Shown in pieces: positions 17,725-27,120 of a stretch of 64,000 bases of DNA. The stretch's first letter is position 1. Each line of letters opens with the position of its first letter. Position numbers and translations under genes: made by a program. Source of the DNA: Flavivirga eckloniae (GTDB lineage: Bacteria > Bacteroidota > Bacteroidia > Flavobacteriales > Flavobacteriaceae); NCBI RefSeq assembly GCF_002886045.1, contig NZ_CP025791.1, forward strand, positions 2,185,001 to 2,249,000, given 5' to 3'. The notes under the pieces were generated by a model, which saw only the letters and a program-made list of their open reading frames with translations, was not told the origin of the DNA and ran no database searches.

Positions 17725-18447
17725 ATGACTTTAAAAGATATGCTTGCTGCGCAACGTATTTATATACTTCTTGGCGCATTATTTATTACATCGTTAGTGG
17801 TATCTAACCTTATTTTTCAGAAGTTTTTTTATTGGTACCCTGTTGATGTTGAGATTTTTGGAAACAAGCTTTTTGAAATATCGGTTGGTATTTTACCCTA
17901 CCCCATTACCTTTTTAATCACCGATTTAATTAGTGAAATTTATGGTAAAAAACGGGCTAACGATGTTGTGGTCACGGGTATTTTCGCTTCGCTTTTTTCC
18001 CTTTTAATAATTCTGGTTGCAGACAGTGTACCAGCTACAAGTTGGTCTTACGTTAAGGACGATATGTTTCATACGGTTTTTGGCAATTCTGTTATTGCAG
18101 TGTTTGCCAGTATGCTTACCTATTTATTCGCACAGTTTGTAGACATACAGATTTATCATTTCTGGAAACGACTTACTAAGGGCAAACATCTTTGGCTCCG
18201 AAATAATTTTTCAACATGGTTCTCACAATTTGTTGATACTTTTACAATAGTCACCCTATTATGTTCGTTTAATATTATTGACTGGTCCAATTTTAAAGGG
18301 TTGCTAATTAGTGGCTTTTTATTCAAGGTATTAATAGCACTTATAGATACACCCTTTTTGTATTTAGGGGTTTTTTTATTTAGAAAACGTTTTAACTTAA
18401 AAGTGAATGAAGAAATTGATCTGCTTTTAAAAAATAACACTAAATAA
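17725..18447 (+). CDS. Queuosine precursor transporter (YhhQ/VUT family)
   Basis: 240 residues with six predicted membrane segments. Family marks are ISVGILPYPITFLITDLISEIYGKK in the second helix region (listed in part: PYPITFLITDLISE) and FSTWFSQFVDTFT later, with conserved acidic residues in the membrane. The family (COG1738) imports preQ1/preQ0 precursors for the tRNA modification queuosine. Divergent from folK across 70 bp; the short 5' region has no clear promoter element. Assignment to the family is secure, substrate by homology only. Confidence 0.88.
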   Translation: MTLKDMLAAQRIYILLGALFITSLVVSNLIFQKFFYWYPVDVEIFGNKLFEISVGILPYPITFLITDLISEIYGKKRANDVVVTGIFASLFSLLIILVADSVPATSWSYVKDDMFHTVFGNSVIAVFASMLTYLFAQFVDIQIYHFWKRLTKGKHLWLRNNFSTWFSQFVDTFTIVTLLCSFNIIDWSNFKGLLISGFLFKVLIALIDTPFLYLGVFLFRKRFNLKVNEEIDLLLKNNTK

Positions 18448-18560
18448 AAACAAGTCCCATCTTTTAAATTACTTTTTTACGTATATTCATAACAAACATT
18501 TTATTTAACCCTAATCAAATAAATTCTCAAATTAAGAATTAAATAGCAAAACCTACCCCC

Positions 18561-21239
18561 ATGAAAAAAACATTGAAAATTTCGGGCATTGTCCTGCTCA
18601 TAATAATCGTATTATTAATAGTCGTCCCCTTTGCATTTAAACCGCAAATTAAAGACATGGTTAAGCAATTAGTAAACGAAAACCTAAACGCTAAAGTAGA
18701 ATTTAGCGACGTGAGTTTAAGTTTTATAAAAAGCTTCCCTAAAGCCCATGTCTCTGTAACCGATTTGGTTATAACCAATTTCGAACCTTTTAAAGATGAA
18801 ACATTTGTAACCTCTAAGAATATTGCTGTTACTATGTCTATTAGCGAGTTGTTTAAAACACCTAGCGACGGGCCTTTAGAAGTGAAATCTATTAACGTTG
18901 ATGAAATTTTATTAACCCTTAAAACAGATAAATTTGGTAATGCAAACTACGATATTGCTAAAAGCAATGAGGATGCTACTACAGACGAAACAAACACCGA
19001 AACAGATAGTTTTTCTTTCGATATTGAAAACTACAGCATTAACAACAGTGCCTTAGCATATATTGATGAAGGATCGAAAACCACAATTTATATATCCGAA
19101 CTTAATCACGAAGGCAGAGGTATCTTTTCTGCAGAAACTTCAGAATTAGACACCAAAACAGAAGCCAATATTAGTTTTACTATAGATAGCAGTAACTACT
19201 TAAGCAATAACCCTATTAAACTAGATGCGCTAATAGGCTTAGATTTAGAAAACAGTAAATACACCTTTAAAGAAAATAAAGGTTTGATAAACAAGTTACC
19301 TATAGAGTTTGATGGCTATGTACAACTACTGGATAACGGTCAAGAAATAGATGTTACTTTTGAAAATCCGGAAACATCTTTTAAAAATTTCCTAGCATTA
19401 ATTCCTGAAGAATATTCAAAAAACATTGAAAACGTTAAAACTACTGGCGATTTTAGAGTGAAAGGTATAGTGAAAGGTATAAGCTCCGAAAAAACAATTC
19501 CTAATTTAGATATTAGCATAACCTCTAACAACGCTTCTTTTAAATATCCCGATTTACCTAAACGCGTTGAAAACATTACAATAAACACAGCTATAAAAAA
19601 CAATACTGGTAATGTTGACGACACTTACATTGATATAAATACGCTCAATTTTAAAATTGATGAAGATATATTTAAATCGTCTGCCTCTTTAAAAAACATC
19701 ACACAAAACATGTTAGTTAATGCCAACATTAGTGGAATTTTAAATTTAGCAAACATTACAAAAGTTTATCCTCTTGAATTAGAAAATACATTAACTGGTG
19801 TTTTAAAAGGTGTTGTTAACACGTCTTTCGACATGAAAGCTATTGAAACAAATGCTTACGAGCGTATTAAAAATAGTGGCTCGGTAAGTATTAGCGATTT
19901 TGTGTTTTCTTCGGAAGATATGATTAATCCTATTCATATTTCTGAGGCTAATATGGACTTTAACCCTGAAACCATCTCGCTTAATAATTTTAAAGCTCGA
20001 ACGGGGAGCAGTGATATAAATGCTACAGGAACAATAAAAAACCTGTTAGGATTCCTTTTAAGTGACAATACACTTCAAGGTTATTTTAGTTTAAACTCTA
20101 CTTTTTTTAAAGTGAACGATTTTATGTCTGAAGACGACACTGCTTCGTCCGACAAAGACATCACCCAAGATACCGAAGCTTTAAAAATTCCCGATTTTTT
20201 AGATTGTACTATCAATGCCAATGCGCAAACGGTAGTTTACGACGATCTTAATTTAAAAAATGTAAAAGGAACCCTTTTTATTAAAGACCAAAAAGCAACG
20301 CTTAAAGATATGACCTCTAACATGTTTGATGGTACTATGGCTATTTCTGGTGATGTTTCTACAAAAGGCGAAACTCCTACTTTTAATTTAGATTTTGGTA
20401 TAAATGGCTTCGACATCTCTAAATCGTTTAACGAGTTAGAATTATTGAGAAACTTGGCACCTATTGCCAAACTATTTCAAGGAAAGCTAAACACTAATAT
20501 GAGTCTTGCCGGTAATTTAGATGACGAACTTGCCCCTAAATTAAGTAGCCTTTCTGGTAAAGCACTTACCGAACTGTTAACCACAAAAGTTAATGCAAAC
20601 GAAGGTGAGCTATTTAACCAACTGGAAGGCTCTTTAAGTTTTATAGATTTCGACAAATTAGATTTAAAAAACCTTAAAACAAAACTGGAATTTGCTAATG
20701 GAAAAGTTAGTGTAAAACCGTTTCAAATAACTTATGAGGATGTTAATATTGACGTTTCGGGTTCTCATGGTTTCAATAAAGATTTAGAATATAGTGCCGT
20801 CTTCAATGTACCAGCCAAATATTTAGGCAGCGATGTTAATCAATTAATTGGTAAAATTAATACCAAGGAAGCAAAAGACATAAGCATTCCTGTTACTGCA
20901 AACATTGGCGGAACATACACAAGACCTTCAGTAAAAACCGATTTAACAGATGGTGTTACAAAGCTAACAAGTCAGCTAATTGAAATTGAAAAGCAAAAAT
21001 TACTCAATAAAGGAAAGGGTAAAGTAAAAGATTTAATTAGCGATGTTATTGGCAGTAATAAAAGTAAATCCGATTCTATTAAAAAACAGCAAAACAATGC
21101 TGTTAAGGATGTTTTAGGTGGTTTAATTGGAGGTAGCAAAAGTAAAACCGACTCTACGACCACTAAAAAAGATACAACAAAAGATGCCGTTAAAAATGTT
21201 CTTGGCGGTTTATTAGGCGGAAAAAAGAAAAAAACCTAA
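18561..21239 (+). CDS. AsmA-like envelope protein
   Basis: 892 residues. One N-terminal membrane anchor (ISGIVLLIIIVLLIVVPFAF, about 7-26) is followed by the AsmA N-terminal domain (VKQLVNENLNAKVEFSDVSL and SFPKAHVSVTDL) and a long beta-rich body typical of AsmA/TamB-like proteins, which are thought to bridge the periplasm and carry phospholipids to the outer membrane. A C-terminal AsmA-like region lies about 600-800. The end is a low-complexity tail in which a Leu-Gly-Gly block with Lys/Ser is repeated (VLGGLIGGSKSK, VLGGLLGGKKKK). It is transcribed alone and followed by a probable terminator. Family call firm; lipid transport is inferred from relatives. Confidence 0.85.
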   Translation: MKKTLKISGIVLLIIIVLLIVVPFAFKPQIKDMVKQLVNENLNAKVEFSDVSLSFIKSFPKAHVSVTDLVITNFEPFKDETFVTSKNIAVTMSISELFKTPSDGPLEVKSINVDEILLTLKTDKFGNANYDIAKSNEDATTDETNTETDSFSFDIENYSINNSALAYIDEGSKTTIYISELNHEGRGIFSAETSELDTKTEANISFTIDSSNYLSNNPIKLDALIGLDLENSKYTFKENKGLINKLPIEFDGYVQLLDNGQEIDVTFENPETSFKNFLALIPEEYSKNIENVKTTGDFRVKGIVKGISSEKTIPNLDISITSNNASFKYPDLPKRVENITINTAIKNNTGNVDDTYIDINTLNFKIDEDIFKSSASLKNITQNMLVNANISGILNLANITKVYPLELENTLTGVLKGVVNTSFDMKAIETNAYERIKNSGSVSISDFVFSSEDMINPIHISEANMDFNPETISLNNFKARTGSSDINATGTIKNLLGFLLSDNTLQGYFSLNSTFFKVNDFMSEDDTASSDKDITQDTEALKIPDFLDCTINANAQTVVYDDLNLKNVKGTLFIKDQKATLKDMTSNMFDGTMAISGDVSTKGETPTFNLDFGINGFDISKSFNELELLRNLAPIAKLFQGKLNTNMSLAGNLDDELAPKLSSLSGKALTELLTTKVNANEGELFNQLEGSLSFIDFDKLDLKNLKTKLEFANGKVSVKPFQITYEDVNIDVSGSHGFNKDLEYSAVFNVPAKYLGSDVNQLIGKINTKEAKDISIPVTANIGGTYTRPSVKTDLTDGVTKLTSQLIEIEKQKLLNKGKGKVKDLISDVIGSNKSKSDSIKKQQNNAVKDVLGGLIGGSKSKTDSTTTKKDTTKDAVKNVLGGLLGGKKKKT

Positions 21240-21248
21240 ACAATGTAA

Positions 21249-21292
21249 AAAAGGGGGTTTATTCTGTTTTTTTTAGAATAAATTCCTTTTTT
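21249..21292 (+). terminator. Probable terminator after the AsmA-like gene
   Basis: TTTATTCT and AGAATAAA form an 8-bp stem (extended by GG/CC pairs) around a T-rich loop, followed by CCTTTTTTATT. Confidence 0.55.
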
Positions 21293-21441
21293 ATTAGGAT
21301 ACTACGTTAAAAAAGTTATTATTGTTAGTAGAAGAATCAAATAACCCGTTAGTTTTGTAAAAAAATGTAGGGGTTAAATTCTGCTTTAAACAAATAACGT
21401 ATTTAGGATAACCCTAAAACAAACGAATTTAAAAGTTATAT

Positions 21442-21636
21442 ATGCTGAAAATTATTATTAAGGATGGCGAAAGTATCGAGCGCGCATTAAAACGATACAA
21501 AAGAAAACACAGGAACATTAAAGTTATGCAAAACTTGAGAGATGGTCAATTTTTCACAAAACCTTCTGTTAAGAGACGTCGTGAGATTCAAAAAGCTGCG
21601 TATATCCAAAACCTAAGAGATCAAGAAGATATTTAG
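21442..21636 (+). CDS. rpsU: 30S ribosomal protein bS21
   Basis: 64 residues, the normal size. The pattern IIIKDGESIERALKRYKRK at the start and FTKPSVKRRREIQKAAY in the middle is that of bS21 in Bacteroidota (short segments read directly). In this phylum bS21 helps to bury the anti-Shine-Dalgarno tail of 16S rRNA, so ribosomes ignore Shine-Dalgarno sequences. The leader directly before the ATG (AACGAATTTAAAAGTTATAT) contains no Shine-Dalgarno sequence. A strong terminator follows. Secure call. Confidence 0.96.
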   Translation: MLKIIIKDGESIERALKRYKRKHRNIKVMQNLRDGQFFTKPSVKRRREIQKAAYIQNLRDQEDI

Positions 21637-21653
21637 TATCTACCTATCTCAAT

Positions 21654-21697
21654 AAAAAAGCTGCATTTGTTATAAAATACAAATGCAGCTTTTTTTG
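21654..21697 (+). terminator. Rho-independent terminator of rpsU
   Basis: AGCTGCATTTGT and ACAAATGCAGCT form a perfect 12-bp stem with an 8-nt loop and a following T-run. An A-run on the left means it may also work for the other strand. Confidence 0.88.
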
Positions 21698-21781
21698 TAG
21701 CAAAAGATTATCGAAAGCCTTTTTTTATAGTTCACAAAAAAATTCATGTAAGCTTTCCAAACTATTTGCTACAAAAGCATT

Positions 21782-22405
21782 ATGGTCGTAGTTTATTTAT
21801 TAATTGGTATACTGGCTGCTACTCTCGGAGCACTCCCTTTAGGAGCTTCTAATATTGCAGTAATAAATACAACTCTAAAAGAAAATGCAAAGAAGGCTTT
21901 TAAAATAGCCATATCTGCAGGTATAGCAGAGGTTATCTTATCGTATTACGCCTTACATTGTAATACGGTTATTATAAATTTCTTTAATAAGAATTTATGG
22001 GTACAAATAACAGTTGTAACACTATTGCTATTAGCGGGATCGCTTCTATTTTTCAAAAAGCAGTCTGAGGAAAAAACCAGAAAAAGGAAAATTACACAAT
22101 CGAAATATGCTACCGGTTTTTTTCTCGGCATCTTAAACCCACCAGTTTTAATCTATTGGGTTATAGCTTTTGGTATCTTAAACAACAATAATATCATGTT
22201 ATCGCTTAAGTCTTCGTTTTCTGTGCTGTTTTTATTTTTTTCAGGAGTGTATTTAGGCAAACTACTAACACTTTATTTTTACAGTCGCTTTAGTACATTT
22301 ATAAAAAATAAGGTTAAAAATATAACCTCGGTTATTAATAAAATTACAGGGGTTTTATTAGTTGTTATTGCTTTTGTACAGGCGGTTAAGTTGTATCTGG
22401 TTTAA
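21782..22405 (+). CDS. LysE-family membrane exporter
   Basis: 207 residues with about six membrane segments. It begins with the family's ILAATLGALPLGASNIAVI motif and has the NPPVLIYWVIAFG motif in the fourth helix region, the common LysE/RhtB pattern (NP-x-x-x-x-x-W). These proteins export amino acids or similar small molecules from the cytoplasm; the substrate here is not apparent. The charged loop in the middle (KKQSEEKTRKRK) separates the two halves. It stands alone after rpsU, with a stretch of foldback DNA behind it. Confidence 0.8.
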   Translation: MVVVYLLIGILAATLGALPLGASNIAVINTTLKENAKKAFKIAISAGIAEVILSYYALHCNTVIINFFNKNLWVQITVVTLLLLAGSLLFFKKQSEEKTRKRKITQSKYATGFFLGILNPPVLIYWVIAFGILNNNNIMLSLKSSFSVLFLFFSGVYLGKLLTLYFYSRFSTFIKNKVKNITSVINKITGVLLVVIAFVQAVKLYLV

Positions 22406-22453
22406 TATAGTTTCTATAAGCTTATTTCTTCTCTTTATTCAACAATTATAGCG

Positions 22454-22505
22454 TTGTGCCTTACGCGATCTCTTAACGTAGCCGAAGTATCGCGCAAGTA
22501 CGACC
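22454..22505. repeat. Small foldback repeat downstream of the LysE gene
   Basis: GTTGTGCCTTACGCGAT and ATCGCGCAAGTACGAC form an imperfect stem around a 20-nt loop. It lies between convergent genes; it could be a repeat element or serve as a terminator, although no T-run is present. Confidence 0.5.
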
Positions 22506-22526
22506 ATGATTACATTCGGATTCGAA

Positions 22527-23321
22527 TTAATTAATAGCAATATTAACAACCAATCCTTCGTTAGCACGCACATTAAAAACAGTATCATCTTCGAAAATAA
22601 GGTACTGTCCTTTCACACCAACTAGTTTACCCGAGTACTCTTGTTGTTTAACAATATTTAAACTTTTAGGTTTTTCTGGATATTTATGTACTGGAAAATC
22701 CAAATTAGTTTCCGTATTGGTCTCGATATAATACTCCTTTACCTCATCTGGTATATGTTGCTTTAAACGCTCTCGCCACTCGACTAAGTTTTCATCTTCA
22801 ATATCATTTTTAAGCATTTTTCTCCAATTCGTTTTATCTGCCACATAATCTTTTAAAGCGACCTCAGTAATACCAGCTAAATAACGATTAGGAACTTCAA
22901 CAATCTCAATAGCTTCATGTGCTCCCTGGTCTATCCAACGTGTTGGCACTTGGTTCTTTCTTGTAACCCCAACCTTAACATTACTAGAATTTGCCAAATA
23001 CACAATATGCGGTTGTAATTGCGCACGCTTTTCAAACTCTAAATCTCTATCTTCTTTACCTAAATGCGCCGTACTTAGCTCAGGACGCATAATCCAATCG
23101 GCCGCTTGTGGTACTTCATAAAAACACTGTTTATCAAAACCTTGTCTGTAAATTGGTTTATTCAATCCGCAATTTAAACATTGATACTTAACAAATTTAA
23201 TGGTTACACTTTTATTCAATAATTGATTCATGTTTAAAAAATCATTTTCAAACACTAGATAATATTGAATTGGGCTAGCAAACTCAGTTTCCATTTTTGT
23301 TAAAACACCTTGGTAAGTCAT
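22527..23321 (-). CDS. DUF2797 domain protein
   Basis: 264 residues, cytoplasmic by appearance. A CxxC pair (CLNCG, near residue 49) and a second Cys (QCFY, near 67) could bind a metal. The central part HIVYLANSSNVKVGVTRKNQ followed by RWIDQGA looks like a GIY-YIG-type core (Y-L, K-x-G-x-T, RW-x-x-QGA), which in other proteins is a nuclease fold. DUF2797 proteins have no settled function. The gene diverges from the GH3 gene across 42 bp, so the two may share a control region. Family call by motif memory; the GIY-YIG comparison is inference. Confidence 0.7.
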   Translation of the reverse strand: MTYQGVLTKMETEFASPIQYYLVFENDFLNMNQLLNKSVTIKFVKYQCLNCGLNKPIYRQGFDKQCFYEVPQAADWIMRPELSTAHLGKEDRDLEFEKRAQLQPHIVYLANSSNVKVGVTRKNQVPTRWIDQGAHEAIEIVEVPNRYLAGITEVALKDYVADKTNWRKMLKNDIEDENLVEWRERLKQHIPDEVKEYYIETNTETNLDFPVHKYPEKPKSLNIVKQQEYSGKLVGVKGQYLIFEDDTVFNVRANEGLVVNIAIN

Positions 23322-23363
23322 AAAAAAAAGTCTTATTTTTAAAATCTTAAAGATAGAATAAAT

Positions 23364-24887
23364 ATGCCAATACCTTTAGTAAATTCAATTGCTTCTTGGT
23401 TTTTGAAAAAACGATTCCATCAAATAGAATTATTTTTAAAATATCCTAACGAAGTACAAGACGAATTACTATTAACCCTTATAGATATTGCTAAGGACAC
23501 AGAAATTGGCAAAGAATACGACTTTGCTTCTATAAAAAACTATAGAACATTTTCAGAACGTGTCCCTATTAAAAACTATGAAGGTTGGCAAGATGTTATT
23601 GAGCGTTCTCGAAAAGGGGAAACTAATATTTTTTGGCCCAGTCCTATAAAATGGTTTGCTAAATCCAGTGGTACTACCAGAGCAAAAAGTAAATTTATTC
23701 CAGTAAGTGCAGAATCACTTGAAGATTGCCATTATGCAGCCGGCAAAGATTTGTTATGCATGTACCTCAATAACAATGAAAATTCTCAATTGTTTACAGG
23801 CAAGAGTTTGCGCCTTGGTGGTAGCAAAGAACTATATAAAGAAAATGGTACCGTATTTGGCGATTTATCAGCTATTTTAATCGACAACATGCCTTTTTGG
23901 GCAGAATTTAGTAGTACACCTAGCAATAAGGTATCTCTAATGAGCGATTGGGAATATAAAATGCAAGCTATTGTAGACGAAACTATAAATGAAAATGTAA
24001 CAAGTCTTGCTGGTGTACCTTCATGGATGCTCGTACTACTCAATAATGTTCTAGAAACTACCAAAGAAAAGAGTATTCATGATATATGGCCTAACTTAGA
24101 AGTATATTTTCATGGTGGTGTAAGTTTTACACCTTATAAAAATCAGTACAAAAAAATTCTTCCAAAAACGGAATTTAAATATTATGAGATTTACAATGCT
24201 TCTGAAGGCTTTTTTGCAATACAAGACCAGAACAACTCCGATGAGTTACTATTAATGCTCGATTACGGAATCTTCTACGAGTTTATCCCAATGGATATTT
24301 ATGATAGCACCGAAGAAAAAGCCATCCCTTTAAGCGAAGTGAAACTCCATACAAATTATGCTGTAATAATTACTACAAATGCCGGATTATGGCGTTATAA
24401 AATTGGGGATACCATTCGTTTCACTTCATTAAGCCCTTACAGAATAAAAGTTTCTGGTAGAACTAGGCATCATATTAATGTTTTTGGCGAGGAACTTATT
24501 ATTGAAAATGCCGAAAATGCCTTAAAAAAAGTATGCAAACGTACTAAAGCTGAAATCGTAGATTTTACTGCGGCTCCAATATTTATGGAAGGCAAAGAAA
24601 AGGGAGCCCATGAATGGCTTATTGAATTTAAAACGCCCCCTAAAGACATCAATTATTTTAATGAATTATTTGATAATGCGCTAAAGGCGTTGAATTCCGA
24701 CTATGAAGCTAAACGCTATAATAATATCACGCTTAATAAGCCTAAAATAAATATAGCCCGAGAGCATCTATTTTATGATTGGTTAAAGCAAAATAATAAG
24801 CTAGGTGGTCAACATAAAATACCCCGACTTTCTAACACGAGGACTTACATGGACGAGCTTTTAGGCTTGAACAACCCTGTTTTGTAA
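23364..24887 (+). CDS. GH3-family acyl-adenylating enzyme
   Basis: 507 residues. The GH3 family (auxin-responsive in plants) joins amino acids to acyl acids through an acyl-adenylate. Visible marks: the ATP-binding KSSGTTRAKSKFIP at about 100-113, the YNASEGFF segment near residue 278, YRYKIGDTIRF-like WRYKIGDTIRF, and a C-terminal REHLFYDW. The length is that of bacterial GH3 proteins. There is no signal peptide. The acyl substrate and amine are unknown; bacterial members are widespread in Bacteroidota and not well studied. Divergent from the DUF2797 gene. Confidence 0.85.
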   Translation: MPIPLVNSIASWFLKKRFHQIELFLKYPNEVQDELLLTLIDIAKDTEIGKEYDFASIKNYRTFSERVPIKNYEGWQDVIERSRKGETNIFWPSPIKWFAKSSGTTRAKSKFIPVSAESLEDCHYAAGKDLLCMYLNNNENSQLFTGKSLRLGGSKELYKENGTVFGDLSAILIDNMPFWAEFSSTPSNKVSLMSDWEYKMQAIVDETINENVTSLAGVPSWMLVLLNNVLETTKEKSIHDIWPNLEVYFHGGVSFTPYKNQYKKILPKTEFKYYEIYNASEGFFAIQDQNNSDELLLMLDYGIFYEFIPMDIYDSTEEKAIPLSEVKLHTNYAVIITTNAGLWRYKIGDTIRFTSLSPYRIKVSGRTRHHINVFGEELIIENAENALKKVCKRTKAEIVDFTAAPIFMEGKEKGAHEWLIEFKTPPKDINYFNELFDNALKALNSDYEAKRYNNITLNKPKINIAREHLFYDWLKQNNKLGGQHKIPRLSNTRTYMDELLGLNNPVL

Positions 24888-24955
24888 GCTTTTCTTTTCA
24901 ACAGGGAGCACTTAAACGAATATAATTGTGTTTTACTATTAAAACCCATATTTTT

Positions 24956-24974
24956 AACTCGTTAACAACGAGTT
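24956..24974. promoter_or_regulatory. Palindrome between the GH3 gene and the first OmpA-type gene
   Basis: AACTCGTT-AAC-AACGAGTT is a perfect 8-bp inverted repeat, 43 bp before the start at 25017. TTTAAT follows, so a weak terminator of the GH3 gene or an operator are both possible. The tandem TAATCGACCC-TAATCGACCC lies just downstream. Confidence 0.4.
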
Positions 24975-25016
24975 TAATAGCACATGTAATTAATCGACCC
25001 TAATCGACCCCCTAAG

Positions 25017-26825
25017 ATGAAAGCATATTTTTTTATTATTATATGGCTTCAATCGATCTTTTTATTTAGCCAACCAACAACTGGAACCAATGGGTTTCAA
25101 TTTGACGTTTCAGACACAAACATCAACACTAAATATTCAGAGATTGGAACTGGTTTTTTTAAGAAAAAACTAATCATGGTATCTTCTAAAAAAATCGGTG
25201 TTTTTGCCAGAAAAGACCGCAACACAAAGGAAGCTTTTAAAGAGCTTTATTGTGTAGACACATTAGGTAATGGCGCTTTAGCCAACCCATTACTATTCTC
25301 AAGAATACTAAACACGAAAAACAGCGAGGATCAAATATCGTTCTCACCAGACGAAAAAACCGTATACTACACTAGGAGTAGCCGGAAAAAATCCTTAGAA
25401 TATAAACTGTACAAAGCCACTTTAGAAGAAGGCTCTCATGGTAATTGGATTAACGAAGAACTTATTTATTTTAATAGTGAAAATGTTTCAATAGAAAACC
25501 CTTTCGTTAACGCTAACGGAGATAAATTATACTTTGCTGCTAACATGCCTGATGCCATTGGCGGCTACGATATTTATGTTTCTGATATTAATTCTGACGG
25601 AACGTTAGGAACTCCGAAAAACCTAGGAAGAAAAATAAACACGACTTCTGACGATAAGCACCCTTATGTTTCTAAAGACAATGAGCATTTGTTCTTTGCC
25701 TCGAAAGGTCATGAAGGTTTTGGAGGATTTGATTTTTTTGTTAGTAAAATTTTCAATAACAAATACCATACTCCCAAAAACCTAGGTAGCACCATTAATA
25801 CGCCACATGATGAAATCGCCTATTTTTATGCAAATAAAAAATCGGGGTATTTCTCATCAAACAGGAAAGAAGAAAATAGCTTTGATATTTTTTACTTCAC
25901 TATCGACCATGTTAAACAAACTATTGAAGGTAAAATTTTAGATATTGACACTAAAACCATACTACCTAATACCGTAGTTATTCTAAGAGACAAAAACCTC
26001 AAAGAATTAGATAAATTGATAACTGGTGAAGATGGAGCCTATAGTTTTGATGTCTCTCCATCGGAAACCTACATTATAACAACTGAAAAAATAGACTATG
26101 AAGATGGCACGTTCGATTTTGCATCGTACAAAAACGACGAAACAACTTATCATCAAGATTTAGAACTTGCGCCTATAAGCTTGATAGCCGAAGTAGATGA
26201 TGAGCTTCAAATTGTTGTTGAAAACATATATTTTGAATTTGACAAGCATAATATAAAAGAAGAGTCGTACGAAGACCTAGATAAAATAATTGAGGTACTT
26301 ACCAATCATCCTAAAATAAAGTTAGCGATTCATGCCCATACCGATAATGTAGGTAGTGACGCGTATAACTTAAACTTATCGCATAGGCGTGCTAAATCAA
26401 CGCTTAACTATTTAATAAAACATGGTATTTCGGAAGATCGATTAATCTCTCAAGGTTATGGAGAAAGAGAACCATTAATTGATTGTAAAAATCGTTGTAC
26501 CAAGGAAGATAGACAAACCAACAGACGTGTTGAATTTGTAATTATAAATGCATCTCCACAAAATACCCTTAATAAAGTTAACCAAACTGGAGATTACCAT
26601 GTTATGGCCGGTTCGTTTAGTACTGAAAAAAACTGTACCAAATTAATTAATCAATTAAAATTGGAAGGTTTTATTAGTGCCCGAAAAGTCGGAAAAAGTA
26701 AAAATGGTTTATTTCAGGTAGCCTATGCAAGTTACGAAAGCAAGTCTGAGGCTAGAAAAGCTTTAGAAACTATAAGAATAATAAGTAATGAAAAAGCTTG
26801 GCTGAACTATAAAAAGCTAAATTAA
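25017..26825 (+). CDS. OmpA-type envelope protein with PD40 propeller and SPOR domain
   Basis: 602 residues. The signal peptide is MKAYFFIIIWLQSIFLFSQ. Residues about 60-295 form PD40/beta-propeller repeats (QISFSPDEKTVYYTRSS, GGYDIYVSDIN, GGFDFFVSKI). A carboxypeptidase-regulatory-like domain follows (about 303-375, IEGKILDIDTKTILPNTVV), then an OmpA peptidoglycan-binding domain (about 400-510, YFEFDKHNIKEES, HAHTDNVGSDAYN, NRRVEFVI) and a C-terminal SPOR domain (about 525-600), also a peptidoglycan-binding fold. The order propeller, CPD, OmpA recalls PorE of the type IX secretion and gliding machinery, but no TPR part is present. It has a close paralogue next door at 27121. Likely anchored between outer membrane and cell wall; exact role unknown. 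Confidence 0.85.
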   Translation: MKAYFFIIIWLQSIFLFSQPTTGTNGFQFDVSDTNINTKYSEIGTGFFKKKLIMVSSKKIGVFARKDRNTKEAFKELYCVDTLGNGALANPLLFSRILNTKNSEDQISFSPDEKTVYYTRSSRKKSLEYKLYKATLEEGSHGNWINEELIYFNSENVSIENPFVNANGDKLYFAANMPDAIGGYDIYVSDINSDGTLGTPKNLGRKINTTSDDKHPYVSKDNEHLFFASKGHEGFGGFDFFVSKIFNNKYHTPKNLGSTINTPHDEIAYFYANKKSGYFSSNRKEENSFDIFYFTIDHVKQTIEGKILDIDTKTILPNTVVILRDKNLKELDKLITGEDGAYSFDVSPSETYIITTEKIDYEDGTFDFASYKNDETTYHQDLELAPISLIAEVDDELQIVVENIYFEFDKHNIKEESYEDLDKIIEVLTNHPKIKLAIHAHTDNVGSDAYNLNLSHRRAKSTLNYLIKHGISEDRLISQGYGEREPLIDCKNRCTKEDRQTNRRVEFVIINASPQNTLNKVNQTGDYHVMAGSFSTEKNCTKLINQLKLEGFISARKVGKSKNGLFQVAYASYESKSEARKALETIRIISNEKAWLNYKKLN

Positions 26826-26900
26826 TATTTAGCGCTTTTATAATGAATTCTAAAATTTACTTAGTATAAAAATTCCAAGTATTATAACATCATGATATAT

Positions 26901-26940
26901 AACAGCCTTAACTTTAACCGGTTAAGGCTGTTTTATTTTA
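26901..26940 (+). terminator. Rho-independent terminator between the two OmpA-type genes
   Basis: ACAGCCTTAAC and GTTAAGGCTGT form a perfect 11-bp stem around an 8-nt loop, followed by TTTATTTTA. The two paralogues are therefore probably separate transcripts. Confidence 0.75.
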
Positions 26941-27120
26941 GATTATTTAGACAATCTGCTAAATTCAACGACGAAAACACCTCTTTTTCAACAGAATAGG
27001 CTACAAAACAATGAGTTAACGAATTAAATAGCGATTGGTCTAAGAAATTTTTCCAAAAGTCATATTCGAAGTTATATTTAACCTCTAAATTAATCCTAAT
27101 CTCTCAAAAACCCTCAAAAG

